DNA from: Flavipsychrobacter sp.
GTDB taxonomy: Bacteria > Bacteroidota > Bacteroidia > Chitinophagales > Chitinophagaceae
Length of the DNA stretch: 64,000 nt
Direction of reading: 5' to 3'
NCBI GenBank assembly: GCA_021155965.1
Contig: JAJNBJ010000003.1
Span: 1-64,000 of the forward strand
In this document: piece by piece, positions 46,879 through 55,177 of the stretch
How the letters are laid out: each line of letters opens with the position of its first letter
How positions within the stretch are numbered: the stretch's first letter is position 1
Program-made: the position numbers and the translations under genes
Notes under the pieces: generated by a model
Databases searched by the model: none
What the model was told of the DNA's origin: nothing
The model's input: only the letters and a program-made list of their open reading frames with translations

Positions 46879-46931
46879 CCCCTCCTGTTTTTAGAGGGGA
46901 CGATGATAAAAAGCGAAGTCTTTTTATCATC
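46879..46931. repeat. Paired hairpin element
   Basis: Stem cccctc/gagggg (46879-46884 with 46894-46899) is followed by a 12-bp stem gatgataaaaag/ctttttatcatc (46902-46913 with 46920-46931) around loop cgaagt. It resembles the cccctc-gaggggt-gcgaag-gggtggttg type of intergenic repeat in Bacteroidota. Confidence 0.55.
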
Positions 46932-46993
46932 CGGGTGGTTGACTCGCGCATAAATAGACGAACTATGATCAACAGGACAATAAGTAAAATTGC

Positions 46994-47065
46994 TTACTAC
47001 TTATGACCTACAACCTACGACTTATGACTTACGACTTATGACTTACGACTATTACGACTTACGAA
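46994..47065. repeat. acttacg/acttatg heptamer array
   Basis: About ten degenerate 7-mers (acttatg, acctaca, acctacg, acttatg, acttacg, acttatg, acttacg, actattacg, acttacg). The same unit is at 41979-42013. It runs directly into the TATACC element. Confidence 0.8.
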
Positions 47066-47200
47066 GGTATAATTATACCTTTTTAGGGTATAAATATACC
47101 TTTTCAGGGTATAATTATACCCTTTTATACCCCTTTATACCTTAAAATAAAACACATAAAATAAGCCCACAGCACATTTCACCCATATATAATAAAAAAT
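47064..47200 (+). repeat. Dispersed TATACC element, copy C
   Basis: Contains the perfect palindromes aaggtataattatacctt (47064-47081) and gggtataattataccc (47107-47122), with an imperfect one between them at about 20-bp spacing. Further tatacccctttatacc motifs and the conserved tail (aaaataaaacacataaa, gcccacagcacatttcac) follow. Confidence 0.78.
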
Positions 47201-47291
47201 ATGTACCAAAAACGGCATTTCCGGAAATTATACCCTTCTTCGACCACCGAAGCCTTGGCGAAAGTGGGCTTCCGGGCCCAAACCGGAAACT

Positions 47292-47430
47292 TATTCAACC
47301 TTTTAACCAATTAACCTTTTAACCAATTAACCTTTTAACCAATTAACCTTTTTAACCAATTAACCAATTAACCTTTTAACCTTTTAACCTTTTAACCTTT
47401 TAACCTTTTAACCTATCAACCAATTAACCT
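47292..47430. repeat. aattaacc/ttttaacc octamer array before rpsA
   Basis: About 17 head-to-tail 8-mers of the form aattaacc or ttttaacc fill almost 140 bp and end at the T of the rpsA -7 box. Confidence 0.88.
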
Positions 47431-47437
47431 ATCTTTG
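47430..47437 (+). promoter_or_regulatory. -7 element of rpsA
   Basis: TATCTTTG matches TAnnTTTG. The octamer array supplies all the sequence where a -33 box should be, and no TTTG is present there. The leader to the ATG at 47507 would be about 60 nt. Confidence 0.55.
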
Positions 47438-47506
47438 CACTCCCAAAAAAATGGGGATAATTTATTAGTTAACCGCCGGGATGCTTTATAAGGCAGGCCC
47501 GTACAA

Positions 47507-49480
47507 ATGGAGAGTACATTGGAAGATCAAGTAACTAATGCAGAAACCGCCGGGACACCCGATGAGTCTGCACAAAACAATGCTGAGGCAACAACGCCTG
47601 AAACAGTAGCTGAAACAGCTGCAGAGACAAATGAAGTTGCCGAAGCACCACGCGCACCGCGCCATTATTACACCACCCCATCAACAACATCTCACGATGA
47701 TTTTGACTGGAGTGTGGACAAACGCAATGTAGCTTCTTACAAAGATGACGACCGTCAGAAGTACGACAGCATCTACGGAAGCACATTCAAAACCATTGCA
47801 GAGTCGGAATTGCTGACAGGCACTATCGAAGGCCTCACCAAAACCGACGTGATCATCAACATCGGCTTCAAATCCGACGGCCTTGTATCGCTGAACGAAT
47901 TCCGCGATATGGCTGAAGTGAAAATAGGCGACGTGATAGAAGTGATGGTTGTGGAAAAAGAAGACCGCAACGGCCACCTGCACCTCAGCCGCAAACTGGC
48001 ACGCGCAGCACGCGCATGGCAGCAAATTGTAGACTTCTACAAAACAGGCGAAGTGGTTACAGGTACCATTACCTCTAAAACCAAGGGCGGCCTTATTGTG
48101 GATGTACACGGCCTGGAAACGTTCCTGCCTGGCTCACAGATCGATGTGAAGCCTGTTACAGACTACGACCAGTATGTGGGCAAGACCATGGACTTTAAGG
48201 TTGTTAAGATCAACGAAACTATCCGCAACGCAGTTGTATCGCATAAAGCACTTATCGAGAGCGATATCGAGCAGCAGCGCAGCGTGATCATCGGCCAGCT
48301 GGAAAAAGGCCAGGTACTGGAAGGTACTGTGAAGAATGTTACCGATTTCGGTGCCTTCATCGACCTTGGCGGCGTAGATGGTTTATTATATATCACAGAC
48401 ATCAGCTGGGGCCGCGTAACGCACCCGAGCGAAGTGCTGCATAACGGACAGAAACTGCATGTAGTTGTTCTTGACTTTGATGATGAGAAGAAACGCATCA
48501 GCCTTGGCCTGAAACAACTGACCCCGCACCCATGGGATAACCTGCCTGCTGAAATAGTGGAAGGTGCGAAGATCAAAGGTAAAGTGGTGAACATAGAAGA
48601 TTACGGTGCATTCCTCGAGATCATGCCGGGCGTAGAAGGCCTTGTGCACGTATCGGAGATCACATGGTCTTCTCAGCCGATAAACGCGAAAGAATTCTTC
48701 AAACTGGGCGAAGAACATGAAGCTGTAGTGGTGACACTGGATAAAGATGAGCGCAAGATGAGCCTCTCTATCAAGCAAATGACCGCTGACCCATGGGATT
48801 CTATCGAAGCTAAATTCCCGGTTGATTCTCGTCACAGCGGCGTGGTGAAGAACATCACTCCTTATGGCGTATTCGTTGAGCTGGAAACAGGTATCGGCGG
48901 TATGATCCACATCAGCGACCTGAGCTGGATCAAGCGTTACAACCACCCGAGCGAGTTTGTGAAAGTTGGCGATAAGATCGACATTGCTATCCTGTCTATA
49001 GATAAGGAGAACCGCAAACTGGCACTTGGCCACAAACAACTGGAAGAAGATCCATGGAATACATTTGAATCAGTGTTCCCCATCGGTTCTATACACGAAG
49101 GCAGCGTTACCCGTAAGGACGAAAAAGGCGCTACCGTTCAGCTCCAGTACGGCCTCGAGGCATACTCTCCTGCACGCCACCTCCGCAAGGAAGACGGCGG
49201 TAACGTAGAAGTGGAAGAAACACTCCAGTTCATGATCATCGAGTTCGACCGCAACGATAAGCGTATACTGGTATCTCATACCAAAGTATGGGAGCAGGTG
49301 AAGAACGAAGAGAAAGAAGCGTTGCGCAAAGATGCAGTTGCTGAATCTGAAAAGACCAAGAAGGCAGTGAAGAACATCCAGAGCAAAGTAGAGAAACCCA
49401 CCCTGGGCGACCTCGGCGCACTGGCTGCCCTTAAGGACAAGATGAAACAAGCTGAAGGCGAAGACAAAGCGCCTGAGTAA
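47507..49480 (+). CDS. rpsA: 30S ribosomal protein S1
   Basis: S1 recruits mRNA to the 30S subunit and is especially important where Shine-Dalgarno sequences are weak, as here. The product has 657 residues. An acidic, disordered N-terminal extension of about 75 residues is followed by six S1 OB-fold repeats, recognisable from phrases such as GTVKNVTDFGAFIDLGGVDGLLYITDISW and GVVKNITPYGVFVELETGIGGMIHISDLSW. A charged tail follows. The stop codon TAA is the first part of a short ttgaaaat array, and a strong terminator follows. Confidence 0.96.
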   Translation: MESTLEDQVTNAETAGTPDESAQNNAEATTPETVAETAAETNEVAEAPRAPRHYYTTPSTTSHDDFDWSVDKRNVASYKDDDRQKYDSIYGSTFKTIAESELLTGTIEGLTKTDVIINIGFKSDGLVSLNEFRDMAEVKIGDVIEVMVVEKEDRNGHLHLSRKLARAARAWQQIVDFYKTGEVVTGTITSKTKGGLIVDVHGLETFLPGSQIDVKPVTDYDQYVGKTMDFKVVKINETIRNAVVSHKALIESDIEQQRSVIIGQLEKGQVLEGTVKNVTDFGAFIDLGGVDGLLYITDISWGRVTHPSEVLHNGQKLHVVVLDFDDEKKRISLGLKQLTPHPWDNLPAEIVEGAKIKGKVVNIEDYGAFLEIMPGVEGLVHVSEITWSSQPINAKEFFKLGEEHEAVVVTLDKDERKMSLSIKQMTADPWDSIEAKFPVDSRHSGVVKNITPYGVFVELETGIGGMIHISDLSWIKRYNHPSEFVKVGDKIDIAILSIDKENRKLALGHKQLEEDPWNTFESVFPIGSIHEGSVTRKDEKGATVQLQYGLEAYSPARHLRKEDGGNVEVEETLQFMIIEFDRNDKRILVSHTKVWEQVKNEEKEALRKDAVAESEKTKKAVKNIQSKVEKPTLGDLGALAALKDKMKQAEGEDKAPE

Positions 49481-49514
49481 TTTGAAAATTTGAAAATGTG
49501 CTAATTTGAAAATG
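49478..49514. repeat. aatttgaaa array overlapping the rpsA stop
   Basis: taatttgaaaatttgaaaat, then a second aatttgaaaatg, starting with the TAA of rpsA. Inverted relatives occur at 50211-50248 and 61924-61958. Confidence 0.75.
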
Positions 49515-49528
49515 CACATGGAATGATA

Positions 49529-49558
49529 AAAACCATCCCGAGGTTCGGGATGGTTTTT
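49529..49558 (+). terminator. rpsA terminator
   Basis: A 12-bp stem (49529-49540 with 49546-49557), loop aggtt, ending in a T-run. It overlaps an in-frame TTG at 49558 of the next gene, which supports the ATG at 49576 as that gene's start. Confidence 0.92.
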
Positions 49559-49575
49559 TGTTTGTATATTTATAT

Positions 49576-50184
49576 ATGCGGTTGCTATTAACAACGTGCT
49601 TATTATTGCTCATATTTGGTGTTGAAGCACAAAACAAATATTCCATTTCAGGTAAATTAGTATTACCAAATAAAGAAGACGAATACGAGTTCTCGCCGCG
49701 AACAATATGGCTTAAAGACAGTATTGGCAATACAATTGGCGGCACGGCAGACTCTGCATTATTCTTTAATTTTCAAGGACTCGGCAATGGCAAATATATT
49801 CTGGCTTTAGATACTGAGCAGAGTTTTTTCGTAACAAAGCCATTTGATACAGTATTAGTTGTTAACAACAATTCTATCCGGAACATAGAACTAAAATTAG
49901 AAACTGTATGTACGGTCTTTACAGAAGATACTGCAAATAACGATATAGCAAAAGGCCATATCAGGCTGATTATGGAGCCGGGTTCTGTCATGTTCAAGTA
50001 TTCTAAAAAACAAAAAAGGATTCAAAAGAAATATAAACTAGAATACTACTGGAGCGGATGCTATCGATTTACACATTACTCATGCCTGAAATCATACAAC
50101 AGAGTTATTTTTTCTTATTTAGACAATAAATATGGTGCGAAATGGCGAACTAAAGTGATAGATAAAGTTGTTGGATTAAACTAA
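49576..50184 (+). CDS. Exported protein of unknown function
   Basis: A 202-residue protein with a signal peptide ([19 protein letters not shown]). A short beta-rich domain (about 20-110; [27 protein letters not shown]) resembles the carboxypeptidase-regulatory-like fold of many Bacteroidota envelope proteins. The C-terminal part is basic and aromatic ([27 protein letters not shown]). The ATG at 49576 is used because the TTG further upstream lies inside the rpsA terminator. I do not recognise a family with confidence. It is transcribed alone or with phhB. Confidence 0.6.
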   Translation: MRLLLTTCLLLLIFGVEAQNKYSISGKLVLPNKEDEYEFSPRTIWLKDSIGNTIGGTADSALFFNFQGLGNGKYILALDTEQSFFVTKPFDTVLVVNNNSIRNIELKLETVCTVFTEDTANNDIAKGHIRLIMEPGSVMFKYSKKQKRIQKKYKLEYYWSGCYRFTHYSCLKSYNRVIFSYLDNKYGAKWRTKVIDKVVGLN

Positions 50185-50210
50185 CTTTAATGGTATGATA
50201 ATGGTGCTGC

Positions 50211-50248
50211 CATTTTCAAATTTTCAAATCCTCAAATTTTCAAATTAT
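50211..50248. repeat. tttcaaat array before phhB
   Basis: Degenerate 8-mers (tttcaaat, tttcaaat, cctcaaat, tttcaaat) end one base before the phhB ATG. It is the inverse of the array at 49478-49514. Confidence 0.75.
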
Positions 50249-50497
50249 ATGGCCTGGGAAGAAAAAGACAACAGTTTGTACCGCAGCTTTAAGTTCAACG
50301 ACTTCAGCGAGGCATTTGCATTTATGACACGGGTGGCCATACTGGCTGAAAAACAGAACCACCACCCTACCTGGAAGAATACCTGGAACACGGTGGAGAT
50401 ATGGCTGAATACGCATGATGCAGGTAATACTGTTACAGACAGGGACAGGAAACTGGCGGCAAGTATTGATAAGCTGACTGGAACCCCAAACCCCTAA
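50249..50497 (+). CDS. phhB: Pterin-4a-carbinolamine dehydratase
   Basis: An 82-residue cytoplasmic enzyme that dehydrates 4a-hydroxytetrahydrobiopterin, recycling the pterin cofactor of aromatic amino-acid hydroxylases. Diagnostic features are [21 protein letters not shown] and the active-site region [26 protein letters not shown] followed by TDRDRKLAA. The ATG at 50249 is chosen because an upstream start at 50195 would translate the repeat array. No phenylalanine hydroxylase is encoded nearby. Confidence 0.92.
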   Translation: MAWEEKDNSLYRSFKFNDFSEAFAFMTRVAILAEKQNHHPTWKNTWNTVEIWLNTHDAGNTVTDRDRKLAASIDKLTGTPNP

Positions 50498-50621
50498 AGG
50501 GGCTTTGCTTGGGTGTTAAACTTTAGCACAGAAATACTAGTCTGCCATTGCAGAAATAAAATCCTAAACAGACTTTAACTGTATCTATAACATGGGGAAG
50601 CCCCTTTAGGGGTTTGGGGTT
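50482..50621. repeat. 140-bp element with 24-bp perfect terminal inverted repeats
   Basis: 50482-50505 and 50598-50621 are perfect inverted copies of 24 bp with the core cccctaaagggg. They enclose 92 bp without coding content. The left arm covers the last codons and stop of phhB; the right arm abuts the stop codon of the minus-strand barrel gene at 50622. It resembles a small non-autonomous mobile element or a double terminator. Confidence 0.75.
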
Positions 50622-51179
50622 TTATTCTTCCCTATGCCGGTTGCGGGCAAGTACCCGTGGGAAGCGAACTTCAAGACCTGAGTGGAACAGGCCTTTATAA
50701 CCAACGCCCAACTCAGTGAAGATAGCCACCTGCCTGCCAAAACGCACACCCAGCGGGCAACCATGGAAGCCAATAGCTTTAACGCCGGAAGCATCTGCTT
50801 CACCGAGACCTACTTTGGTATCGTTGTAGATAGATATGCCATAGGATACCGCACCATACAACCTTACCCTGAAACGGGCATTGCGGGTATCGAGATACTT
50901 AACAGTCAATTCTGGTGCAAAAGTGGTGAAGCTGCCATAGTCTTTTATGTTCTCAGTGCCTACGCTTAATCCGAGGGTAACTGCCGGTGAAAAATAATGC
51001 CTGAAAGTGAGTACAGCAGCGCCCGAGGAATTACCTGGTGTACCATTGGTCAATGAAAAAAGGCTCCAGTAGCCATAGCCCACTGCCACCTCGCTCCTGC
51101 CCCGCTGCGCCTGGCTTTGGATATTGAAGCAGAACATAGACAATGCAAGACAAAAAATGTACATCCTTTTTTTCATCAT
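50622..51179 (-). CDS. Small outer-membrane beta-barrel protein
   Basis: A 185-residue protein with a signal peptide (ends NIQSQAQ). The rest is alternating amphipathic strands typical of OmpW/porin-like eight-stranded barrels (SEVAVGYGYWSLF, AAVLTFRHYFSPAVTLGLSVG, RFRVRLYGAVSYGISIY). Function unknown. The C-terminus is basic and does not end in the usual aromatic residue; the last codons abut the inverted repeat at 50621, so the original end may have been altered. Two adjacent ATGs (51179 and 51176) are equivalent starts. Confidence 0.7.
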   Translation of the reverse strand: MMKKRMYIFCLALSMFCFNIQSQAQRGRSEVAVGYGYWSLFSLTNGTPGNSSGAAVLTFRHYFSPAVTLGLSVGTENIKDYGSFTTFAPELTVKYLDTRNARFRVRLYGAVSYGISIYNDTKVGLGEADASGVKAIGFHGCPLGVRFGRQVAIFTELGVGYKGLFHSGLEVRFPRVLARNRHREE

Positions 51180-51338
51180 AAAATGGATTTTATCCGTGTG
51201 TTTAGTGGGTTATTAAGGCTTAAAGATATAGCAAACTTTCATTTCTCCAAAACTGCATTACCCACACAGACTGAACAATAAGGCATTATAAAGAAGCAAA
51301 TACTTTTAAAACTATGATATTTTATCATATCAATCCTG

Positions 51339-51346
51339 TACTTTTG
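51339..51346 (+). promoter_or_regulatory. -7 element of lysA
   Basis: TACTTTTG matches TAnnTTTG; the ATG at 51358 is 11 bases further, so the leader is very short. The -33 region is AT-rich without a clear TTTG. Confidence 0.5.
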
Positions 51347-51357
51347 CAGCCATTTTT

Positions 51358-52566
51358 ATGCCACAAACACTCTCGAACGAACAACTGACAGCCATAGCCA
51401 ACGAGTACGGCAGTCCCGTGTATGTATATCATGCCGAAAAGATAGCAGAGCAATATAACAAGCTGAAAAGTGCCTTCAGCGCCCATCCGACCAGGTTTTA
51501 CTATGCATGTAAGGCCCTGACCAATGTGAATATACTGAAGTATATGAAGAGCCTCGGCGCTTGTATCGACTGTGTGAGCATCAGCGAGGTGAAGCTGGCA
51601 CAACTGGCAGGCTATGAGCCTAATGAAATACTGTACACACCAAATTGCGTGGATTTCAACGAGCTATTGGAAGTTACCACGATGGGTGTACGGGTAAATA
51701 TTGATAACCTTTCTATACTGGAGCAGTTTGGGCACAAGTTTGGCGGCAGCTACCCGGTGTGCATCCGTATAAACCCACATATTGAGGCAGGCGGCAATTA
51801 TAAAATATCGACCGGGCATATAGACAGTAAGTTCGGTATATCGGTGCATCAGCAGCGGCATATAGCCCGTATTGTAAAAACTACAGGATTGCATGTGCAG
51901 GGTGTGCATATACATACCGGCAGCGAGATAAAGGACATAGGTGTATTCCTGCGCGGATTGGATGTGATATTTGAAATTGCTACGCATTTCCCGGGGCTGG
52001 ACTATATTGACCTTGGCAGCGGCTTCAAGGTGCCCTATAAGGATGATGACCAGGAAACAGATGTTGTTACAATGGGCAAACAGGTGACACAAGCTGTGCA
52101 GGATTTTGAAAAGGAGTATAACCGCAGCATAGAACTATGGTTTGAACCGGGAAAATACCTGGTAAGCGAATGTGGCTATTTCGTGGTGAAAACAAATGTG
52201 ATCAAGCAGACAACTGCTACGGTGTTTGCCGGAGTGAATTCAGGCTTTAATCACCTGATACGCCCTATGTTCTATGATGCTTATCACCGCATCACCAATA
52301 TATCTAACCCTGGTGGGCCTAACCGTATCTATACTGTTGTGGGCAATATCTGCGAAACGGATACCTTTGCCTGGGACCGTGTGCTGAACGAAGTGCGCGA
52401 GGGCGACTTCCTGGTGTTCCATAATGCCGGGGCATATGGTTTTGAAATGAGCAGCAATTTTAACTCGCGCCTGAAGCCTGCTGAAGTATTGGTAAAAGAC
52501 GGGAAAGCACAACTGATACGCAGGGCTGATGTATTTGAAGACCTGCTGAGAAACCAGATCTTATAG
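51358..52566 (+). CDS. lysA: Diaminopimelate decarboxylase
   Basis: A PLP-dependent fold-type III enzyme converting meso-diaminopimelate to L-lysine, the last step of lysine biosynthesis. The 402-residue product has the PLP lysine Lys52 in YYACKALTN, HIHTGSEI and the glycine-rich YIDLGSGFKVPY. The C-terminal active-site motif is CETD (in VGNICETDTFAWDR), a variant of the usual CESGD. Its stop codon is part of the following terminator stem. It stands alone, away from hom and metB. Confidence 0.95.
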   Translation: MPQTLSNEQLTAIANEYGSPVYVYHAEKIAEQYNKLKSAFSAHPTRFYYACKALTNVNILKYMKSLGACIDCVSISEVKLAQLAGYEPNEILYTPNCVDFNELLEVTTMGVRVNIDNLSILEQFGHKFGGSYPVCIRINPHIEAGGNYKISTGHIDSKFGISVHQQRHIARIVKTTGLHVQGVHIHTGSEIKDIGVFLRGLDVIFEIATHFPGLDYIDLGSGFKVPYKDDDQETDVVTMGKQVTQAVQDFEKEYNRSIELWFEPGKYLVSECGYFVVKTNVIKQTTATVFAGVNSGFNHLIRPMFYDAYHRITNISNPGGPNRIYTVVGNICETDTFAWDRVLNEVREGDFLVFHNAGAYGFEMSSNFNSRLKPAEVLVKDGKAQLIRRADVFEDLLRNQIL

Positions 52567-52612
52567 CATAAAGAAAAACGGGAGGAATTGCCTCCCGTTT
52601 TTCTTTATGCTA
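52564..52612. terminator. Bidirectional terminator between lysA and a T9SS gene
   Basis: A perfect 22-bp stem (52564-52585 with 52591-52612) with a 5-nt loop. GC-rich cgggagg is flanked by A and T tracts on both sides, so it can terminate both convergent genes. The lysA stop codon TAG (52564-52566) is the foot of the stem. Confidence 0.95.
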
Positions 52613-52620
52613 TTTGCACG

Positions 52621-54066
52621 TTACTGTAGTATGAGCTTTGATGAGTACTGCTTACCTGTTTCATCAACCAGCACAAAGTAGTAATTACCTTTTGCAATGC
52701 CTTTAACAGAGAAAGTAGCTCGTTCGTTGCCTACAACTGGCGTTATATCAATTTGCCTGCCTGTGACATCCGACAAATAGCAATAGCCTATTTTGCCAAC
52801 ATTTTTCAAAGAGACCGTAAAATTATCTCCTGCCGGATTTGGATAAACATCAATAACCTCTTTAGCAACGTTGGTAATACCTACTGTTGAGTAAGTTCCT
52901 TTCACATACATCACTTTATTGCCGGTATTATCCTGCCAAACAACATGGATAGCGCCAGGCGACATAGCCACATCTGCATTGCGGATACCGCTGCTTGTTG
53001 CGCCTGGAATATTGGTGTAACCCGAAAATCCACTGGCAATATCTGCGGTAAATGAATAGGCAACATTAACTGCTGCCGGAGTTGTGTTTTGCACCCAAAC
53101 GACAGCACTAGTATTGTTGCTATTTGCAATGCGCGGAAAGTTCTGGGAGTTAAGGCCAGTAAAATTACCTGTTATCCGAACATGAGACATATTACCCATA
53201 CTCAGGGACGACCTGCTGAGATAAACAAGCGCTTTACCTGAAGCGGAGCTCATAAATACAGTATACAGGCTATCACCTATCACAAAGCCATCAGGACCAC
53301 TTGACGGGCAAGAGGAAAGCATCCAATTAGTTGAATCAACTGCCATTCTTGTTGGGAAGGTTATACCTCCATCGGTAGAGATACCTGCCCACATCTCCCT
53401 GATATTGCTTGCATTATCGCGATAGAGCATAATTACTTTGCTACCGGAACTAATAATTGATGCCGGGCAGCAATCGCAAACATCATTTGAAGGGCTGCTT
53501 GCAAGCACATCGGAGGAGAATGTCATTCCGCCGTCCGAAGAGCGGGCAACAACGTAGCGGCCAGTATTCATAGCCATAGAACCCGAATCGAACTTCATGA
53601 AAGCAACTATCGGGTCTCCTGTTGCATTGGGTGTAACCGTAGGGAAACGGGAAATATCGGAACCTATATAGTCGACACGCACAGGAGTAGCGAATGTTGC
53701 TCCCCCATCATAGGAGTGAACCAGATAAGCAGGGGTGGTAAGTTCGGGCGTTGCTTTGACAGCCACATATACAGTATCTCCAAACGCTGCCATTTCAGGG
53801 CCCATCCAGTCCTGGGCAGCAGTAACCAATGTGCCGCTAGCAATAACCGGCGTTGTGAAGGAAGTACCATTCCATTTTGAAAAGTATGCACGGGTATTAT
53901 TCATTCCCCACAACACATAAGGGTCGCCATTCCTGTTTACAGCTACCCTGGGGCGCAGGTTTGCCCCCGAGCCAGTATATACAGTGACCGGCGTGCCCCA
54001 TGTAACCTGGGAAAATCCGGAATAACCTGAAGCTATTAAAAGCAAAGTGGTAAATATCTTTCTCAT
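52621..54066 (-). CDS. Secreted BNR/Asp-box T9SS protein
   Basis: A 481-residue secreted protein. The signal peptide ends SGFSQ. The body contains at least three Asp-box motifs (SYDGGATF, SSDGGMTF, STDGGITF) spaced as in the sialidase-type six-bladed propeller. No sialidase FRIP motif or catalytic Arg triad is evident, so an enzymatic role is not supported. The last about 80 residues (VYPNPAGDNFTVSLKN to SSKLILQ) are a T9SS type A sorting domain. A CDCCP segment near residue 200 may form disulfides. Convergent with lysA. Confidence 0.83.
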   Translation of the reverse strand: MRKIFTTLLLIASGYSGFSQVTWGTPVTVYTGSGANLRPRVAVNRNGDPYVLWGMNNTRAYFSKWNGTSFTTPVIASGTLVTAAQDWMGPEMAAFGDTVYVAVKATPELTTPAYLVHSYDGGATFATPVRVDYIGSDISRFPTVTPNATGDPIVAFMKFDSGSMAMNTGRYVVARSSDGGMTFSSDVLASSPSNDVCDCCPASIISSGSKVIMLYRDNASNIREMWAGISTDGGITFPTRMAVDSTNWMLSSCPSSGPDGFVIGDSLYTVFMSSASGKALVYLSRSSLSMGNMSHVRITGNFTGLNSQNFPRIANSNNTSAVVWVQNTTPAAVNVAYSFTADIASGFSGYTNIPGATSSGIRNADVAMSPGAIHVVWQDNTGNKVMYVKGTYSTVGITNVAKEVIDVYPNPAGDNFTVSLKNVGKIGYCYLSDVTGRQIDITPVVGNERATFSVKGIAKGNYYFVLVDETGKQYSSKLILQ

Positions 54067-54141
54067 ACTATATGTTTTGTTACTTAATAAAACTATGCAA
54101 TTTCAGGGACAGTTCAATCATAATATAAAACCATACTAATT

Positions 54142-54173
54142 TTTGGAAACAACTAATAAATAAAATACATTTG
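54142..54173 (+). promoter_or_regulatory. Promoter of the 54-kb T9SS gene
   Basis: TTTG (54142-54145), 20 bp, TACATTTG (54166-54173): one of the best matches to the Bacteroidota promoter in the window. The leader to the ATG at 54240 is about 60 nt. Confidence 0.65.
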
Positions 54174-54239
54174 TAAAGATGAGTATATCGGCAACGCTAG
54201 TGTAAAAGATTTTGTGTATTTAACCTTTAAAGAAATGCT

Positions 54240-55169
54240 ATGAAGAAACTCTCTACACTTTTTTCCGCATTATTGCTTTCCGGTATCACCTTCGCTCAAA
54301 TTCCCAATGCCGGGTTTGAAACATGGACGCACTCAACTAGTGGTGGCGGCTATGATACACCCGATGGCTGGGGGAACACCAATCCATATACATCGCTGGC
54401 ATCAACCTACACGTGTAAGAAAGGTACAACAAGCCCATCTGCGGGTAGCAGTTATCTAAAACTAACAACCGAAAATTGTGGTGTTGTTGTTCCCGGAGTA
54501 GCGGCTACGGGCAATATAAATGTAACCGGGTTACCCAGCACTCCTACCGTTACTATTACCGGTGGGTTTGCTAATACTTCCCGCCCTGCAACGCTTAATG
54601 GGCAATGGCAGTATATGGCAGCTACAGGAACAGACCAGGCGCATATTATTGTATTTCTCTCAAAATGGAATACAAGTACTAACAAAAGAGATACGGTAGC
54701 TTATACCGACTCTGCCCTTACCGGGATGGCAATGAGCTGGGCACCATTCTCTATAAACCTGAAATATTACAGCGGGAAATTCCCTGATACTGCGCTGATC
54801 ATCCTGTCATCAAGTAATGCATCTACAACCACAGCAGCTGTAGGCAGCTATTTGTGGGCCGATGCGCTTGCCTTTGCAGGCAGTGTACCTTCAGGGGTAA
54901 TTACGGTCAATAACAAGGTTAACCCTACAGTTATTTTTCCAAATCCTGCATCAAGTAATGCAAGTATCTTTTACTTCAGCAATGAAGGAGGTGAGGTGAA
55001 AATATCTGTTGTTAGTGTGGACGGCAAAACCGTCAGCACGCAAAAAGTAAGAACAACACGGGGTGAAAATTCGCTTCCACTAAACATAGCCGGGCTGCCC
55101 CATGGTATATATTCGATAAAGATAGACAGTGAGCTCAGCACAGAAATGAGGAAGCTGGTTATTGAGTAA
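54240..55169 (+). CDS. Secreted T9SS protein with N-terminal carbohydrate-binding-like domain
   Basis: A 309-residue secreted protein. After the signal peptide (ends GITFAQ), the segment IPNAGFETWTHSTSGGGYDTPDGWGNTNPY and the following about 190 residues resemble the galactose-binding-like PCMD/CBM-type domain that often starts IPNxxFExW in Bacteroidota. A T9SS type A domain (IFPNPASSNASIFYF, about 233 on) ends the protein. There is no catalytic motif. The AraC-type regulator begins 8 bp after its stop, but the functional link to copper handling is uncertain. Confidence 0.78.
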   Translation: MKKLSTLFSALLLSGITFAQIPNAGFETWTHSTSGGGYDTPDGWGNTNPYTSLASTYTCKKGTTSPSAGSSYLKLTTENCGVVVPGVAATGNINVTGLPSTPTVTITGGFANTSRPATLNGQWQYMAATGTDQAHIIVFLSKWNTSTNKRDTVAYTDSALTGMAMSWAPFSINLKYYSGKFPDTALIILSSSNASTTTAAVGSYLWADALAFAGSVPSGVITVNNKVNPTVIFPNPASSNASIFYFSNEGGEVKISVVSVDGKTVSTQKVRTTRGENSLPLNIAGLPHGIYSIKIDSELSTEMRKLVIE

Positions 55170-55177
55170 ATTGCCAC

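Larger units (their letters stand above)
46426..47506. other. 1.1-kb repeat-rich spacer before rpsA
   Basis: No protein gene is supported; the only short open frame overlaps a palindromic repeat. In order it holds two cattg...gaagcaacctc repeats, the ccttgacggtac hairpin, two further hairpins, an acttacg heptamer array, the TATACC element and a long aattaacc array that ends in the rpsA promoter. Confidence 0.75.

Noticed and set aside
46775-46972. 65-residue minus-strand frame
   Set aside because: It covers two palindromic repeats and reads them as protein; no family resemblance.
51180-51357. Lysine riboswitch upstream of lysA
   Set aside because: The leader is only about ten bases after the -7 box and has no conserved L-box motifs.
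52621-54066. Assignment as an active sialidase
   Set aside because: Asp boxes are present, but no FRIP motif or arginine triad could be found, so only the propeller fold is claimed.
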